From Brevundimonas intermedia (GTDB lineage: Bacteria > Pseudomonadota > Alphaproteobacteria > Caulobacterales > Caulobacteraceae): a DNA stretch of 44,815 nt. Of this stretch, positions 27,910 through 35,717 are shown one piece after another (the stretch's first letter is position 1; every line of letters starts with the position of its first letter). The translations under genes and the position numbers were made by a program. Under the pieces are notes generated by a model. That model did not search any database and had not been told where the DNA came from. It worked only from the letters and a program-made list of their open reading frames with translations. The DNA lies in NCBI RefSeq assembly GCF_027922165.1, contig NZ_BSFD01000003.1, positions 23,903 to 68,717 on the forward strand, read 5' to 3'.

Positions 27910-28095
27910 GTGTACGTTTGCAACTGCAATGGCCTTCGCCAGCGTGACGTCGCCCAGGCCATCGAGGCCGGCGCTTGCAGACCGCGCGAAATCTTCGCCC
28001 GTCACCAGTGTCAGCCGCAGTGCGCCAAGTGCGTTTGCGAAATGCGCCAGATGATTCAGGACAGCCGCGAAGCCTTCGCAATCGCGGCTGAATAG
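27910..28095 (+). CDS. bfd: Bacterioferritin-associated ferredoxin
   Basis: Bfd carries a [2Fe-2S] cluster and reduces bacterioferritin to release iron. With the GTG start at 27910 the protein is 61 aa and its ligands are C4, C6, C38 and C41 (C-x-C-x31-C-x2-C), the same positions as in E. coli Bfd; that coincidence decides the start. Additional cysteines (C23, C34, C43) flank the set. The sequence VYVCNCNGLRQRDVAQAIEA is typical. It is upstream of bfr in the same direction, 142 nt apart. Confidence 0.9.
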   Translation: MYVCNCNGLRQRDVAQAIEAGACRPREIFARHQCQPQCAKCVCEMRQMIQDSREAFAIAAE

Positions 28096-28237
28096 GCCAA
28101 CGGCTTTAGCACCTGGAAATCACTCGCACTATCAATGCGGTGATAAAAACTCGCAAATAAACAATGCGGGTTTTACTGTGGTATCGCAGAGCTCGAAGGA
28201 CGGCGAAGGCGCCGCCGAGAGACCAAGGACCATGGCC

Positions 28238-28738
28238 ATGAAGGGCGATCCCGCGATCCTCCGCACCCTAAACGCGGTGCTGACCAACGAACTGACGGCG
28301 GTGAATCAGTATTTCCTGCACGCCCGCATGTTTGAAAGCTGGGGCCTGGCCCACCTCGGGCACGTGATCTACGAAGAATCGATCGGCGAGATGAAACACG
28401 CCGACATGCTGATAAAGCGCATCCTGTTTCTGGACGGCCTGCCCAATCTGCAGGATTTGCACAAGCTGAAGGTCGGCGAGCATCCGATCGAATGCCTGGG
28501 CGCCGACCTGCAACTGGAGCTCGACAGCCGAACCACCACCGCCGCCGCCGTGACCCAGTGCGAAGAGGCCCGCGACTACGTCAGCCGCGACCTGCTGATG
28601 AAGATCCTGGCCGACACCGAGGAGCATATCGACTTCCTCGAGAACCAGCACAAGCTGATCGAACTTATGGGCGCGCAGAACTATCTCCAGTCGGCCATGA
28701 AGGAAATCGTCACCGACAGCGCCGCCACCGGCGGCTGA
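28238..28738 (+). CDS. bfr: Bacterioferritin
   Basis: Bfr stores iron in a 24-subunit shell with haem between subunit pairs. The 166-aa product aligns without gaps to E. coli Bfr up to residue 130: ferroxidase ligands E18, E51, H54, E94 and H130, and the haem ligand M52, are all at the same positions. Position 127 is Thr, not Glu (the stretch reads DTEEH). ATG 28238 is chosen because AAGGA lies 8 nt upstream; ATG 28232 is too close to it. It pairs with bfd just upstream. Confidence 0.95.
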   Translation: MKGDPAILRTLNAVLTNELTAVNQYFLHARMFESWGLAHLGHVIYEESIGEMKHADMLIKRILFLDGLPNLQDLHKLKVGEHPIECLGADLQLELDSRTTTAAAVTQCEEARDYVSRDLLMKILADTEEHIDFLENQHKLIELMGAQNYLQSAMKEIVTDSAATGG

Positions 28739-28745
28739 TCCATCC

Positions 28746-29468
28746 TCAGCCCTCGCGGCGGGCTAGGTGGATCACCGCCGCCGCGAGCACGACCAAGCCT
28801 AGACCGCCGCCCAGCATCAAAGCCGTCTGAACCCGCCACGCCTCCGTCGCGAGGATGTTCACCGGCATCTGCCAAGGCATGAAGACGCCCTGTTTCGCCG
28901 ACGTGGCCACCACGGCGAAGAAGGTTCCGCCTATACCCAGCACCAGTCCGGGCACGAAACTGGCGAAGCGGATCGCTGTCCAAAACTGCAGGGCGATCAT
29001 CAGAACGGCTGCAAGGGCCATCTGGGCCAGGACCCAGGCGTGGGCGGCGAGATCAAGTCGGCCGACCGCCGCCGCATCCGGCTTGACGAGGCCGCCGACG
29101 GCCACCGCCCCTATTGTCATGGCCAGCACCGCCGCGCTCATGATCACCACCAAGCCGATCACGCAGATGGCTTTAGACGCATAGAGGGTCCAGCGCGGAA
29201 CCGGCAGGGCGCGCAAGTGGTCCCAACTGCGGGGCCCGTGCTCCATGTGAGCGACCAGGGCGGTGAGGGCTGTGACGCACATAGGCAGCATGAAATAGGC
29301 CCAGATCGCCGTGCCACTGCCGATCCACATCGACCATTCTGACGGCTTCTCGGACCGCAGCACCATGGCGAAGGCGAAGATTGCGATCAGCGTGGGGGCG
29401 GCGGCGGCCAGCAGCAGGGCCAGGGAACGGTTCAACTTGCGGACTTCGACGGAAAGGACGGCGAGCAT
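28746..29468 (-). CDS. ABC-2 type transporter permease
   Basis: The 240-aa product has about six membrane helices and starts MLAVLSVEVRKLNRSLALLL, like permeases of the lantibiotic-immunity/EpiE-MutE type group. HMEHGPRSWDHLRALPVPRW with its coupling-helix look precedes the middle helices. Its start overlaps the stop of the ATPase gene as ATGA, so the two form one exporter. The substrate is not evident; no biosynthetic or toxin gene is near. Possibly a peptide- or antibiotic-immunity exporter. Confidence 0.8.
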   Translation of the reverse strand: MLAVLSVEVRKLNRSLALLLAAAAPTLIAIFAFAMVLRSEKPSEWSMWIGSGTAIWAYFMLPMCVTALTALVAHMEHGPRSWDHLRALPVPRWTLYASKAICVIGLVVIMSAAVLAMTIGAVAVGGLVKPDAAAVGRLDLAAHAWVLAQMALAAVLMIALQFWTAIRFASFVPGLVLGIGGTFFAVVATSAKQGVFMPWQMPVNILATEAWRVQTALMLGGGLGLVVLAAAVIHLARREG

Positions 29469-30400
29469 CAGACGGTCTCCTGACGATGGGACGCGATGGC
29501 GGAGGCGGCGCGATAGATCCCCTCCAGGGAACGGGCGCGCGGCGCGATGGCGAAGACCGACACACCGGCCTCGATCAGATCGCGGTTTAGGGCCGCGGAG
29601 ACGATGTCATGGTCGTCGCCGGGCCGCAGCCGGGCCACCAGACCCTCGGCGTCTTCGACCAAAGTCAGATCCCGGCCGCGCAGAACGGCGCGAGCCCGGT
29701 CGGCGTCGTCGACCCTCAGACCGATCTCGGGCGCCAGTTCGGCCTTCAGACGCGCCAGTTCACCTTCCAAGACCAGCCGCCCCTCGTGGATGATGCCGAC
29801 GTGACTGGCGGTCTGCTCAATTTCACCCAACAGGTGGCTGGACAGGAGCACCGTCGCCCCCGCCCGTTCCGGCAGAGCACGCAGGAAGCGCCGCATGTCG
29901 GCGATCCCGTCCGGATCGAGGCCGTTGGTCGGCTCGTCCAGCATCAACACCGGAGGCGCCCCCAGCATGGCTCGAGCGATCCCCAGCCTCTGGCGCATGC
30001 CCAGCGAATAGTCGGACACCCGGCGACCGCCGTCGCGCAGCATATCGACCACCTCGAGCACCCGGTCGATCTCGGTCGCAGGCAGACCCAGCATACGCCG
30101 CGTCAGGTCCAAATTCTCTCGGCCCGTCAGATGGACATAGAAGCCGTGCGCCTCCAGCAGGGCGCCGATCGTGCGCGCCGCGCCAATCCGGTCTCGCACC
30201 ACATCAACGCCGCAGACCCGCGCCCCGCCCGAGGTCGGACGAAGCAGGCCGATCAGCATCTTCATCGTGGTGGTCTTGCCGGCGCCGTTTCGCCCCAGGA
30301 AGCCGTAGACGGCCCGGTCCGGCACACACATGGACACCGCGTCCACCACCCGCCGACGCCCGAAGATTCGCGTCAGCCCCTCCGTCTCGATCGCCGCCAT
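29468..30400 (-). CDS. ABC transporter ATP-binding protein
   Basis: The 310-aa product is an ABC ATPase with Walker A GRNGAGKTTTMKML (about 36-49), signature SLGMRQRLGIARAML, Walker B PVLMLDEPTNGLDP and H-loop SSHLLGEIEQTASH. A C-terminal extension of about 85 residues follows the ATPase domain, as in ABC-2 drug and peptide exporters. It is the first gene of a two-gene operon with the permease. The 98-bp gap to the divergent DUF2975 gene is AT-rich and probably holds both promoters. Confidence 0.92.
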   Translation of the reverse strand: MAAIETEGLTRIFGRRRVVDAVSMCVPDRAVYGFLGRNGAGKTTTMKMLIGLLRPTSGGARVCGVDVVRDRIGAARTIGALLEAHGFYVHLTGRENLDLTRRMLGLPATEIDRVLEVVDMLRDGGRRVSDYSLGMRQRLGIARAMLGAPPVLMLDEPTNGLDPDGIADMRRFLRALPERAGATVLLSSHLLGEIEQTASHVGIIHEGRLVLEGELARLKAELAPEIGLRVDDADRARAVLRGRDLTLVEDAEGLVARLRPGDDHDIVSAALNRDLIEAGVSVFAIAPRARSLEGIYRAASAIASHRQETV

Positions 30401-30498
30401 ATCGCCGCCCTCATATTTAACTCTCAGATAAAGTTGCGAGCGACAGATTTTTAAGTCAAGATTAAAGACAAGACAGGTTTCTATCCCCGGACAGACCC

Positions 30499-30996
30499 AT
30501 GGCCGCCGACGATCTCGCCCGTTTCCGCCACATGTGCCGCCAGTTCCGCCGGCTCGCGATCTTCATGGTTTGCAGCGTGGGCGCGATCTTGGCGCTGATG
30601 TATGTGATCGTGCCGACGGTGTTTGTGGTGCGCGGAGAACACAGAGATCTCACGCTACTGGTTCGGGAGATCGTCTGGGCCTCGCCTTCGCTCCTCTACC
30701 TATTCGCCGTCTGGTCGATCGGGTCGGCGCTGGGTCAATTGGCCAGGGGGCGGTTGATCCAGCCGACCCTGTCGTCGGCGCTGCGTCGGGTGGGACTGGC
30801 GCTGGGCTTCGGCGGGGTGCTCAGCGTCTTCGGCGTCACCAATTTGATGCGGCTTCTGGGCGACGAACGGAGCAGTTGGGCCTATTTCGATGTGGCGGGA
30901 ATGACCCTGGGCATGATCGGCGGCGCCCTTTTCCTGCTCGGTCGGGTTCTCGATCAGGCGACTCGACTACAGGCCGAGATGGACGAGATGATCTGA
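30499..30996 (+). CDS. DUF2975-type four-helix membrane protein
   Basis: The 165-aa product has four hydrophobic segments (about 22-45, 58-80, 97-117, 134-152), with the SIGSALGQLARGRLIQPTLS sequence between the second and third. This is the layout of DUF2975 proteins. They are nearly always encoded next to a small Cro/CI-type regulator, as here (the stop codon abuts the next ATG). The pair is thought to form a membrane-associated regulatory unit, with no known signal. It is divergent from the ABC exporter and might control it. Confidence 0.75.
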   Translation: MAADDLARFRHMCRQFRRLAIFMVCSVGAILALMYVIVPTVFVVRGEHRDLTLLVREIVWASPSLLYLFAVWSIGSALGQLARGRLIQPTLSSALRRVGLALGFGGVLSVFGVTNLMRLLGDERSSWAYFDVAGMTLGMIGGALFLLGRVLDQATRLQAEMDEMI

Positions 30997-31239
30997 ATGC
31001 CGGTTCGCGTGACCCTGAACGATCTGATGGTGCGTAAAGGCCTGAAGGCGCGCGATGTCGCCGCCCAGGTGGGCCTCAGCGAGACGCAGTTCTCGCTGTT
31101 CCGGTCCGGCAAGGTGAAGGGCATAAGGTTCAGCACCCTGGCGCGGCTGTGCGCGGTGCTGGAGTGCCGGCCCGGCGACCTGCTGGACTATGATTTCGAT
31201 CCGCGCGAGACAGAACCGGTCGAGCCAGACGAAGTGTGA
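30997..31239 (+). CDS. YozG-like helix-turn-helix regulator
   Basis: The 80-aa product is a single Cro/CI-type HTH: VTLNDLMVRKGLKARDVAAQ then VGLSETQFSLFRSGKVKGIR and FSTLARLCAVLECRPGDLLD, followed by an acidic tail. The recognition helix is SETQFSLFRSG. Translation starts immediately after the stop of the DUF2975 gene (TGAATG), so it is coupled. DNA target unknown. Confidence 0.88.
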   Translation: MPVRVTLNDLMVRKGLKARDVAAQVGLSETQFSLFRSGKVKGIRFSTLARLCAVLECRPGDLLDYDFDPRETEPVEPDEV

Positions 31240-31294
31240 CGGAACCGCGTCCGGCGCCGCCCATTTGATTCCGGCGGGCAAGCTGGAGTGGACC

Positions 31295-31855
31295 ATGACT
31301 GATATCGACGACGCCATCGACGACGTGCGGGACGCCGCCGTGGACCTGCTGAACAGCGAGGGGCGGAGCGCGGGACATGTTGCGATGGGCGTGGCGCTGA
31401 CCGTAGGCTTCGCCCTGTTGGCGACCGGCATCGCGTCGGGCGCCTTGACGCCGAAGCGCAAGCTGAAACATGTCCGCAACAAGGACTTGCCGATCACCGA
31501 GAAGCCGCACGGGGCCTTCAGTCTGATCCTGCCGGCGGTGTTCTCGGCCACCACCCTGTCGGCTGTACGGGTCTGGAATGCGCCGCCGCAGCGTGAGCGG
31601 ACGACGGCCATGGGCCTGTGGGTCGCGGCCCAGACCGTCAACGCCATCTGGCTGGGCCTGCGCCCCTCGTCGATGTGGAAACAGGTGGCGGCGGCTATGT
31701 CCTCGGCGGGACTGGCGGCCGCGTTCGCCCATGAGGCGCGCAAGCTGGACGAGGGGGCGGGCAAGATGGCCGCACCGACTGGCGGCGGCGTAAGGCTGGG
31801 CAACTTCCTGCACCGCAAGGTGGACCAGGCGTCGGGCGAACGCACCCTGCACTAG
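31295..31855 (+). CDS. Membrane protein with TspO/MBR-like features (tentative)
   Basis: The 186-aa product has about four to five hydrophobic segments between residues 28 and 150. The stretch [20 protein letters not shown] is reminiscent of the helix 3 pattern of TspO/MBR, but the usual tryptophan richness is reduced. It begins with an acidic amphipathic helix ([20 protein letters not shown]). ATG 31295 is chosen because GGAG lies 8 nt upstream. It could equally be an unrelated membrane protein. Confidence 0.6.
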   Translation: MTDIDDAIDDVRDAAVDLLNSEGRSAGHVAMGVALTVGFALLATGIASGALTPKRKLKHVRNKDLPITEKPHGAFSLILPAVFSATTLSAVRVWNAPPQRERTTAMGLWVAAQTVNAIWLGLRPSSMWKQVAAAMSSAGLAAAFAHEARKLDEGAGKMAAPTGGGVRLGNFLHRKVDQASGERTLH

Positions 31856-31955
31856 GCCCGCCTTGCCCTTTGCCGGGGCTTCCTCTAGGGATCGCGCCCT
31901 ATTCGCCACGCCCCAACCGGACGCGTGGGCGCAACTCCATTCCCGATGTGACCCC

Positions 31956-32522
31956 ATGAAGATCAACGGCAACACCATCAAGCCCGGCATGGTCCTGCAG
32001 CACAATGGCGGCCTGTGGGTCGTCACCAAGGCCAGCCACGTCAAGCCCGGCAAGGGCGGCGCCTTCGCCAACGTCGAAGCCAAGAACCTCGAGACCGGCA
32101 ACAAGCTGAACGAACGCTTCCGGTCGGAAGACAAGGTCGAGCGCGTGACGCTGGAGCAGAAGGACTTCTCCTATCTGTTCGACAACGGCGACAGCCTGGT
32201 CTTCATGGACGACGCCACCTACGAACAGATCGAGCTGCAAAAGGACTGGGTCGGCGAGGACCGTATTCCCTATCTGCAAGAGGGCATGAAGGTCATCATC
32301 GAGATGCACGAAGAGCGTCCGATCGGCCTGGAGCTGCCGGATCAGGTCGTGCTGGAAGTCGCCGAGACCGAGCCGACCGTGAAGGGTCAGACGGCCTCGT
32401 CCTCCTATAAGCCCGCCATCGCCTCGAACGGCGTGCGGATCATGATCCCGCCTTACATGTCGGCGGGTGAGCGCATCATCGTCGACACGACCAGCGGCGA
32501 ATACGTCCGCCGCGCCGACTAA
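31956..32522 (+). CDS. efp: Elongation factor P
   Basis: EF-P relieves ribosome stalling at polyproline. The 188-aa product has the three OB-type domains: N-terminal KOW-like [20 protein letters not shown], the modification loop KPGKGGAF with Lys33 at its tip, and the C-terminal [21 protein letters not shown] lysine at the tip is the kind used by EpmA-type modification. No modification gene is in the window. A hairpin terminator follows. Confidence 0.96.
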   Translation: MKINGNTIKPGMVLQHNGGLWVVTKASHVKPGKGGAFANVEAKNLETGNKLNERFRSEDKVERVTLEQKDFSYLFDNGDSLVFMDDATYEQIELQKDWVGEDRIPYLQEGMKVIIEMHEERPIGLELPDQVVLEVAETEPTVKGQTASSSYKPAIASNGVRIMIPPYMSAGERIIVDTTSGEYVRRAD

Positions 32523-32573
32523 GACCCACCAAGGCCGGCCCTGGTCCAGGGTCGGTTCCCTTCTTGAACTTCT

Positions 32574-32618
32574 CCGCATGTCCGGGCCCCACAGAAGGGG
32601 CCTTTTCAGGACATGCGG
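32574..32618 (+). terminator. Nested hairpins between efp and suhB
   Basis: An inner stem GGCCCC / GGGGCC (32585-32590 and 32597-32602) with a 6-nt loop is followed by TTTT, giving an intrinsic terminator for efp. It is enclosed by a perfect outer stem CCGCATGTCC / GGACATGCGG (32574-32583 and 32609-32618). The outer arm ends 7 nt before the suhB Shine-Dalgarno. If the outer stem forms, the T-run is trapped in a loop, so the two structures could compete or nest. Confidence 0.7.
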
Positions 32619-32634
32619 ACCAGGAGATCCGCCG

Positions 32635-33441
32635 ATGGCCCTCGCTTCCGCCCTGCTCCAAGTCATGCTCGACGCGGTGCGCAAGACCGCCCGCCCCATG
32701 CTGCGCGACTTCGGTGAAGTCTCCCAGCTTCAGGTGTCGAGGAAGGGGCCCGGCGACTTCGTCACGGCGGCCGATCTGAAGGCCGAAGACACCCTGTACG
32801 AACTGCTGATGAAGGCCCGCCCCGGCTATGGCTTCCTGGGCGAGGAACGCGGCATGATCGAGGGAACGGACAAGTCCCACACCTGGATCGTCGATCCGAT
32901 CGACGGCACGACCAACTTCATGCACGCCATGCCCCACTTCGCCATCACGGTGGGGCTGGAGCGGCGCGCGCCCGACGGGTCGAGCGAGATCGTCGCGGGG
33001 GTGACCTACAACCCCGTCATGAACGAGCTGTTCTGGGCCGAGAAGGGCAAGGGCTGCTATCTGAACGACCAGCGGATCCGCGTCGCCGGTCGGCGCGACC
33101 TGTCGGAGAGCCTGATCGCCACCGGCCTGCCCTTCATCGGCAAGTCGGGCCACGCCCAGGCCATCAAGGACATCCACGCCATCGGCCAGCGCGTCGCCGG
33201 CATCCGCCGCCTGGGCTCGGCCGCCCTGGACTTCGCCTGGGTCGCGGCCGGCCGCTATGACGCCTTCTATGAGCGCGGCCTGAAGCCCTGGGACGTGGCG
33301 GCGGGCATCCTGTTCGTCACCGAGGCCGGGGGGTCGGTGACGACCATCGAGGCGGACGGCGATCCCAAGACGGGCGTGTCGATCCTGGCCAGCAACAGCG
33401 AGCTCCATCCGCAGCTGCGCAAGGTGCTTCAGGCGTCCTGA
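32635..33441 (+). CDS. suhB: Inositol-1-monophosphatase family protein
   Basis: The 268-aa product has the metal-binding signatures GEERG, WIVDPIDGTTNFMHAMPHFA (about 82-101) with the DPIDGT motif, and the C-terminal PWDVAAGILFVTEAGG. This family dephosphorylates inositol monophosphate. The E. coli member SuhB also acts in ribosomal antitermination. The start ATG 32635 has AGGAG 8 nt upstream. The gene symbol reflects the family; the role is not proven. Confidence 0.88.
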   Translation: MALASALLQVMLDAVRKTARPMLRDFGEVSQLQVSRKGPGDFVTAADLKAEDTLYELLMKARPGYGFLGEERGMIEGTDKSHTWIVDPIDGTTNFMHAMPHFAITVGLERRAPDGSSEIVAGVTYNPVMNELFWAEKGKGCYLNDQRIRVAGRRDLSESLIATGLPFIGKSGHAQAIKDIHAIGQRVAGIRRLGSAALDFAWVAAGRYDAFYERGLKPWDVAAGILFVTEAGGSVTTIEADGDPKTGVSILASNSELHPQLRKVLQAS

Positions 33442-33456
33442 GGCCGTACAGCCGCC

Positions 33457-33615
33457 TCTCCCTCCCCGACCGGGGAGGGGCGTCGCGAAGCGACGGGGTG
33501 GGGACGGCAAGGCCAGGGCGCACGGACTGAGGCGATCAGGTCTGTGGGACGTCGCTCGGCCCGGCCCACCCGGCTCCGCTGCGCTTCGCCCCCCTCCCCC
33601 GCAGGGGGAGGGAGA
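33457..33615. repeat. Palindromic intergenic repeat, copy 2
   Basis: The outer arms TCTCCCTCCCC (33457-33467) and GGGGAGGGAGA (33605-33615) are a perfect 11-bp inverted repeat. Inside are GCGTCGCGAAGCGACGGGGTGG (split here as GCGTCGCGAAGC and GACGGGGTGG) and, near the right end, CCCACC with CTGCGCTTCGCC. It is the same family as 724-910. It fills most of the suhB to glpQ gap. Confidence 0.75.
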
Positions 33616-33662
33616 AACGCCGTCGTCATTCGCTTGTCGCGCGGCCGCCCTATCCAAGGGGC

Positions 33663-34700
33663 ATGATCCGCGCCATCGTCACCGCCCTTGTCCTGCTGAC
33701 CGGAACGCCTGCCGTGGCCCAGCCGCTGATCATCGCCCATCGCGGGGCCTCGGGCGAACGGCCGGAGCATACGGGGGCGGCCTATGAACTGGCGATCGAA
33801 CAGGGGGCCGATGTGATCGAGCCGGACCTGGTGCTGTCGAAGGACGGGGTCTTCATCGACCGGCACGAGAACGAGATCGGCGGCACGACCGATGTGGGCG
33901 AGCGACCGGAGTTCGCGGATCGCAAGACCACCAAGACCATCGACGGCGTCGCGACCACGGGGTGGTTCACCGAGGACTTCACCCTGGCCGAGCTGAAGAC
34001 GCTGCGGGCCAAGGAGCGGCTGCCCGCCTTCAGGCCCGGCAGCGCCGCCTATGACGGGCAAGAGGCGATCCTGACCTTCGACGAGGTGGTCGCCATCGCC
34101 CGCGAGGCCTCGGTGCGGACCGGGCGGACCATCGCGGTGGCGCCCGAGTTGAAGCATCCGACCTATTTCGCCGGGATCGGCCTGCCGATGGAGGACGGGT
34201 TCGTCGCCGAACTGGAGCGGCTGGGGCTGACCGGCGCCGACGCCCCGATCATCGTCCAGTGTTTCGAGGTGGGGCCGCTGGAGCGGTTGGCGACGCGGAT
34301 CGACGCGCCCCTGGCTCAGTTGGTCAGCAGCACGGGCGGCCCGGCGGACCGGCCGGACGTGACCTATGCCCAGATGATCACGCCGCAGGGCCTGAAGGCC
34401 ATGGCCGGCTATGCCGACTGGGTCGCGCCCGAGATGACCCTGGTCCTGCCGCGTGACGCCGAGGGCCGCACGACCGCGCCCAGCGCCCTGGTCGCGGAGG
34501 CCCATGCGGCGGGGCTGAAGGTGGTGATCTGGACCCTGAGGGCCGAGAACGCCTTCCTGCCCGTCGAGCGGCGGCGGGGCGAAGGTCTTGCGGAGCACGG
34601 CGACATGGCGGGATACGCCGCCGCCTTCGCCGAGGCCGGCGTGGACGCGATGTTCAGCGACTTTCCGGCCCTGGCGCGACAGGGGGCGGCTGAGGAATAG
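33663..34700 (+). CDS. glpQ: Periplasmic glycerophosphodiester phosphodiesterase
   Basis: GlpQ cleaves glycerophosphodiesters to glycerol-3-phosphate and an alcohol. The 345-aa product has a Sec signal (MIRAIVTALVLLTGTPAVAQ). The catalytic start is PLIIAHRGASGERPEHTGAA, then GADVIEPDLVLSKDGVFIDR with E-x-D metal ligands and the general-acid His in FIDRHENEI. The length fits the E. coli periplasmic enzyme. The gene symbol is by homology. Confidence 0.88.
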   Translation: MIRAIVTALVLLTGTPAVAQPLIIAHRGASGERPEHTGAAYELAIEQGADVIEPDLVLSKDGVFIDRHENEIGGTTDVGERPEFADRKTTKTIDGVATTGWFTEDFTLAELKTLRAKERLPAFRPGSAAYDGQEAILTFDEVVAIAREASVRTGRTIAVAPELKHPTYFAGIGLPMEDGFVAELERLGLTGADAPIIVQCFEVGPLERLATRIDAPLAQLVSSTGGPADRPDVTYAQMITPQGLKAMAGYADWVAPEMTLVLPRDAEGRTTAPSALVAEAHAAGLKVVIWTLRAENAFLPVERRRGEGLAEHGDMAGYAAAFAEAGVDAMFSDFPALARQGAAEE

Positions 34701-35091
34701 ACTCAATCCACTGCGAAAAAAATGAGTCTATTTTCGTCCATTCTTCGCGGGCGCGATGGAATTGCACAGGCCGGAAAAAGCGGTGCAATGTGCAAAAGAG
34801 TGCAATTTTCAGGCGGCGCGGGACTGAGCGGGGATTTGGTTTTCAAAGACCGTGCCGACAGTATCTCACGGTTTTGGGGCGTGCTGACTTGAGCGGCGTT
34901 TTCGGACGCCAAGACATTGAAAAGTCAGTTATTCGACGGAAAAATTGGGAGCGCTGGCGGGTTGGACCTCCCCTTCCCCCGTCATCCTCGGGTCAAGCCC
35001 TGAAATGAGGGGGATAGACCGCTACCGACAAAGCCGGTCGCTGGCGCAGAAGGCGGACATCCCGAAGGTCGGTTTGGGGTGGAAAGCGGAA
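34701..35091. other. Gene-free stretch with a cluster of GTGCAA motifs
   Basis: No supported gene is seen in 391 bp. GTGCAA occurs three times (34783, 34790 and 34800) and once inverted (TTGCAC at 34762-34767). The inverted copy and the first form ATTGCAC / GTGCAAT arms with a 15-nt spacer. The local G+C is lower than in the flanks. From about 35020 the sequence joins the repeat family described below (tail GGGGTGGAAAGCGGA at 35076-35090). An RNA gene or a regulator-binding array is possible, neither is proven. Confidence 0.4.
35021..35091. repeat. Diverged intergenic repeat, copy A
   Basis: The tail GGGGTGGAAAGCGGA (35076-35090) matches the tail of copies B and C (GGGTGGGAAGCGG). The preceding part has AAGGCGGACATCCCGAA, the kind of GCGGACA(T) block found in the centre of copy C. 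It lies at the 3' end of the small lipoprotein gene and overlaps its last codon region. Confidence 0.5.
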
Positions 35092-35538
35092 CTAGCGTGG
35101 CCTCAGGTTTTTCGCGAAGTCGGCGACGACACACGAGGAACTAGACTCGCAGAAGCCAGTCAGCCTGACATGGGGGGACGGGCTTCCCAAGAAGTGCATC
35201 TCTACCGCAGCCCCTGGCACATCGCCTTGTATCGTTGAAGGGATAAACCTTGCGTCCTTGTTGATAGCTAGCGGGAGCGGCGTTCCGTTGGCGCTTTTGG
35301 CGACAGATCCCCCTCCCAGCGGCCAGTCTTGCTCATTTGTCTCCGCGATGATGATCCCGGTGCCGTCGCCGGGAAGAGCCACGTAAATGAACGTCCCATT
35401 GTAGGCTTGGACATCTGCAAACGTCAGTCCATCCGGCAGGCAAAAGTTTACGCCGCAAGAGGCTGTCGGTTCAGCAGGCTGACAGCCAGCCGTCAGGAAA
35501 AATACGAACGCGCCAATACCGACCTTTGCCTTCGCCAT
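35092..35538 (-). CDS. Small hypothetical lipoprotein
   Basis: The 148-aa product has a lipoprotein signal (MAKAKVGIGAFVFFLTAGC) with lipobox T-A-G-C (Cys19). After the anchor come two cysteine pairs by spacing: CGVNFC just after, and CESSSSC near the C-terminus. Between them lies a beta-rich region. The ATG 35538 is chosen because AAGG lies 7 nt upstream; the longer frame has no support. I do not recognise the family. Codon third-position G/C is lower than in neighbours, a sign of recent acquisition or weak selection. It is the last of four small same-strand genes. Confidence 0.6.
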   Translation of the reverse strand: MAKAKVGIGAFVFFLTAGCQPAEPTASCGVNFCLPDGLTFADVQAYNGTFIYVALPGDGTGIIIAETNEQDWPLGGGSVAKSANGTPLPLAINKDARFIPSTIQGDVPGAAVEMHFLGSPSPHVRLTGFCESSSSCVVADFAKNLRPR

Positions 35539-35569
35539 ATGAAGACCTTTCCACCGAGTCCGGTACGTC

Positions 35570-35676
35570 CTCAATGGGTCGGTTTGCAAAATAGGCATGG
35601 CTTCCCACAACGGAAGTTGGCCTGTGCGCCGGCGAGTGGACGCCCTTAAGTTCAGCTAGGGGTGGGAAGCGGACAG
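35570..35676. repeat. Diverged intergenic repeat, copy B
   Basis: Copy B begins TCAATGGGTCGGTTTGCAAA (35571-35590), passes through GGCTTCCCACAACGGAAGTTGG, and ends GGGGTGGGAAGCGGACAG (35659-35676). Copy C shares the start (CAATGGGTCGATTTGCGAAG), the centre and the end. Length is about 107 bp. It lies between two small lipoprotein/secreted-protein genes. Confidence 0.6.
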
Positions 35677-35717
35677 AAAAGCCTGGCCGTCTACTGGCCC
35701 AATCTTCGATCCGATGT

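Noticed and set aside
31130..32134. Minus-strand frame opposite the HTH, membrane protein and efp genes
   Set aside because: Shadow of three well-supported plus-strand genes.
34703..34912. Minus-strand frame behind glpQ
   Set aside because: No Shine-Dalgarno, no recognisable domain, and it covers the GTGCAA cluster, which looks regulatory.
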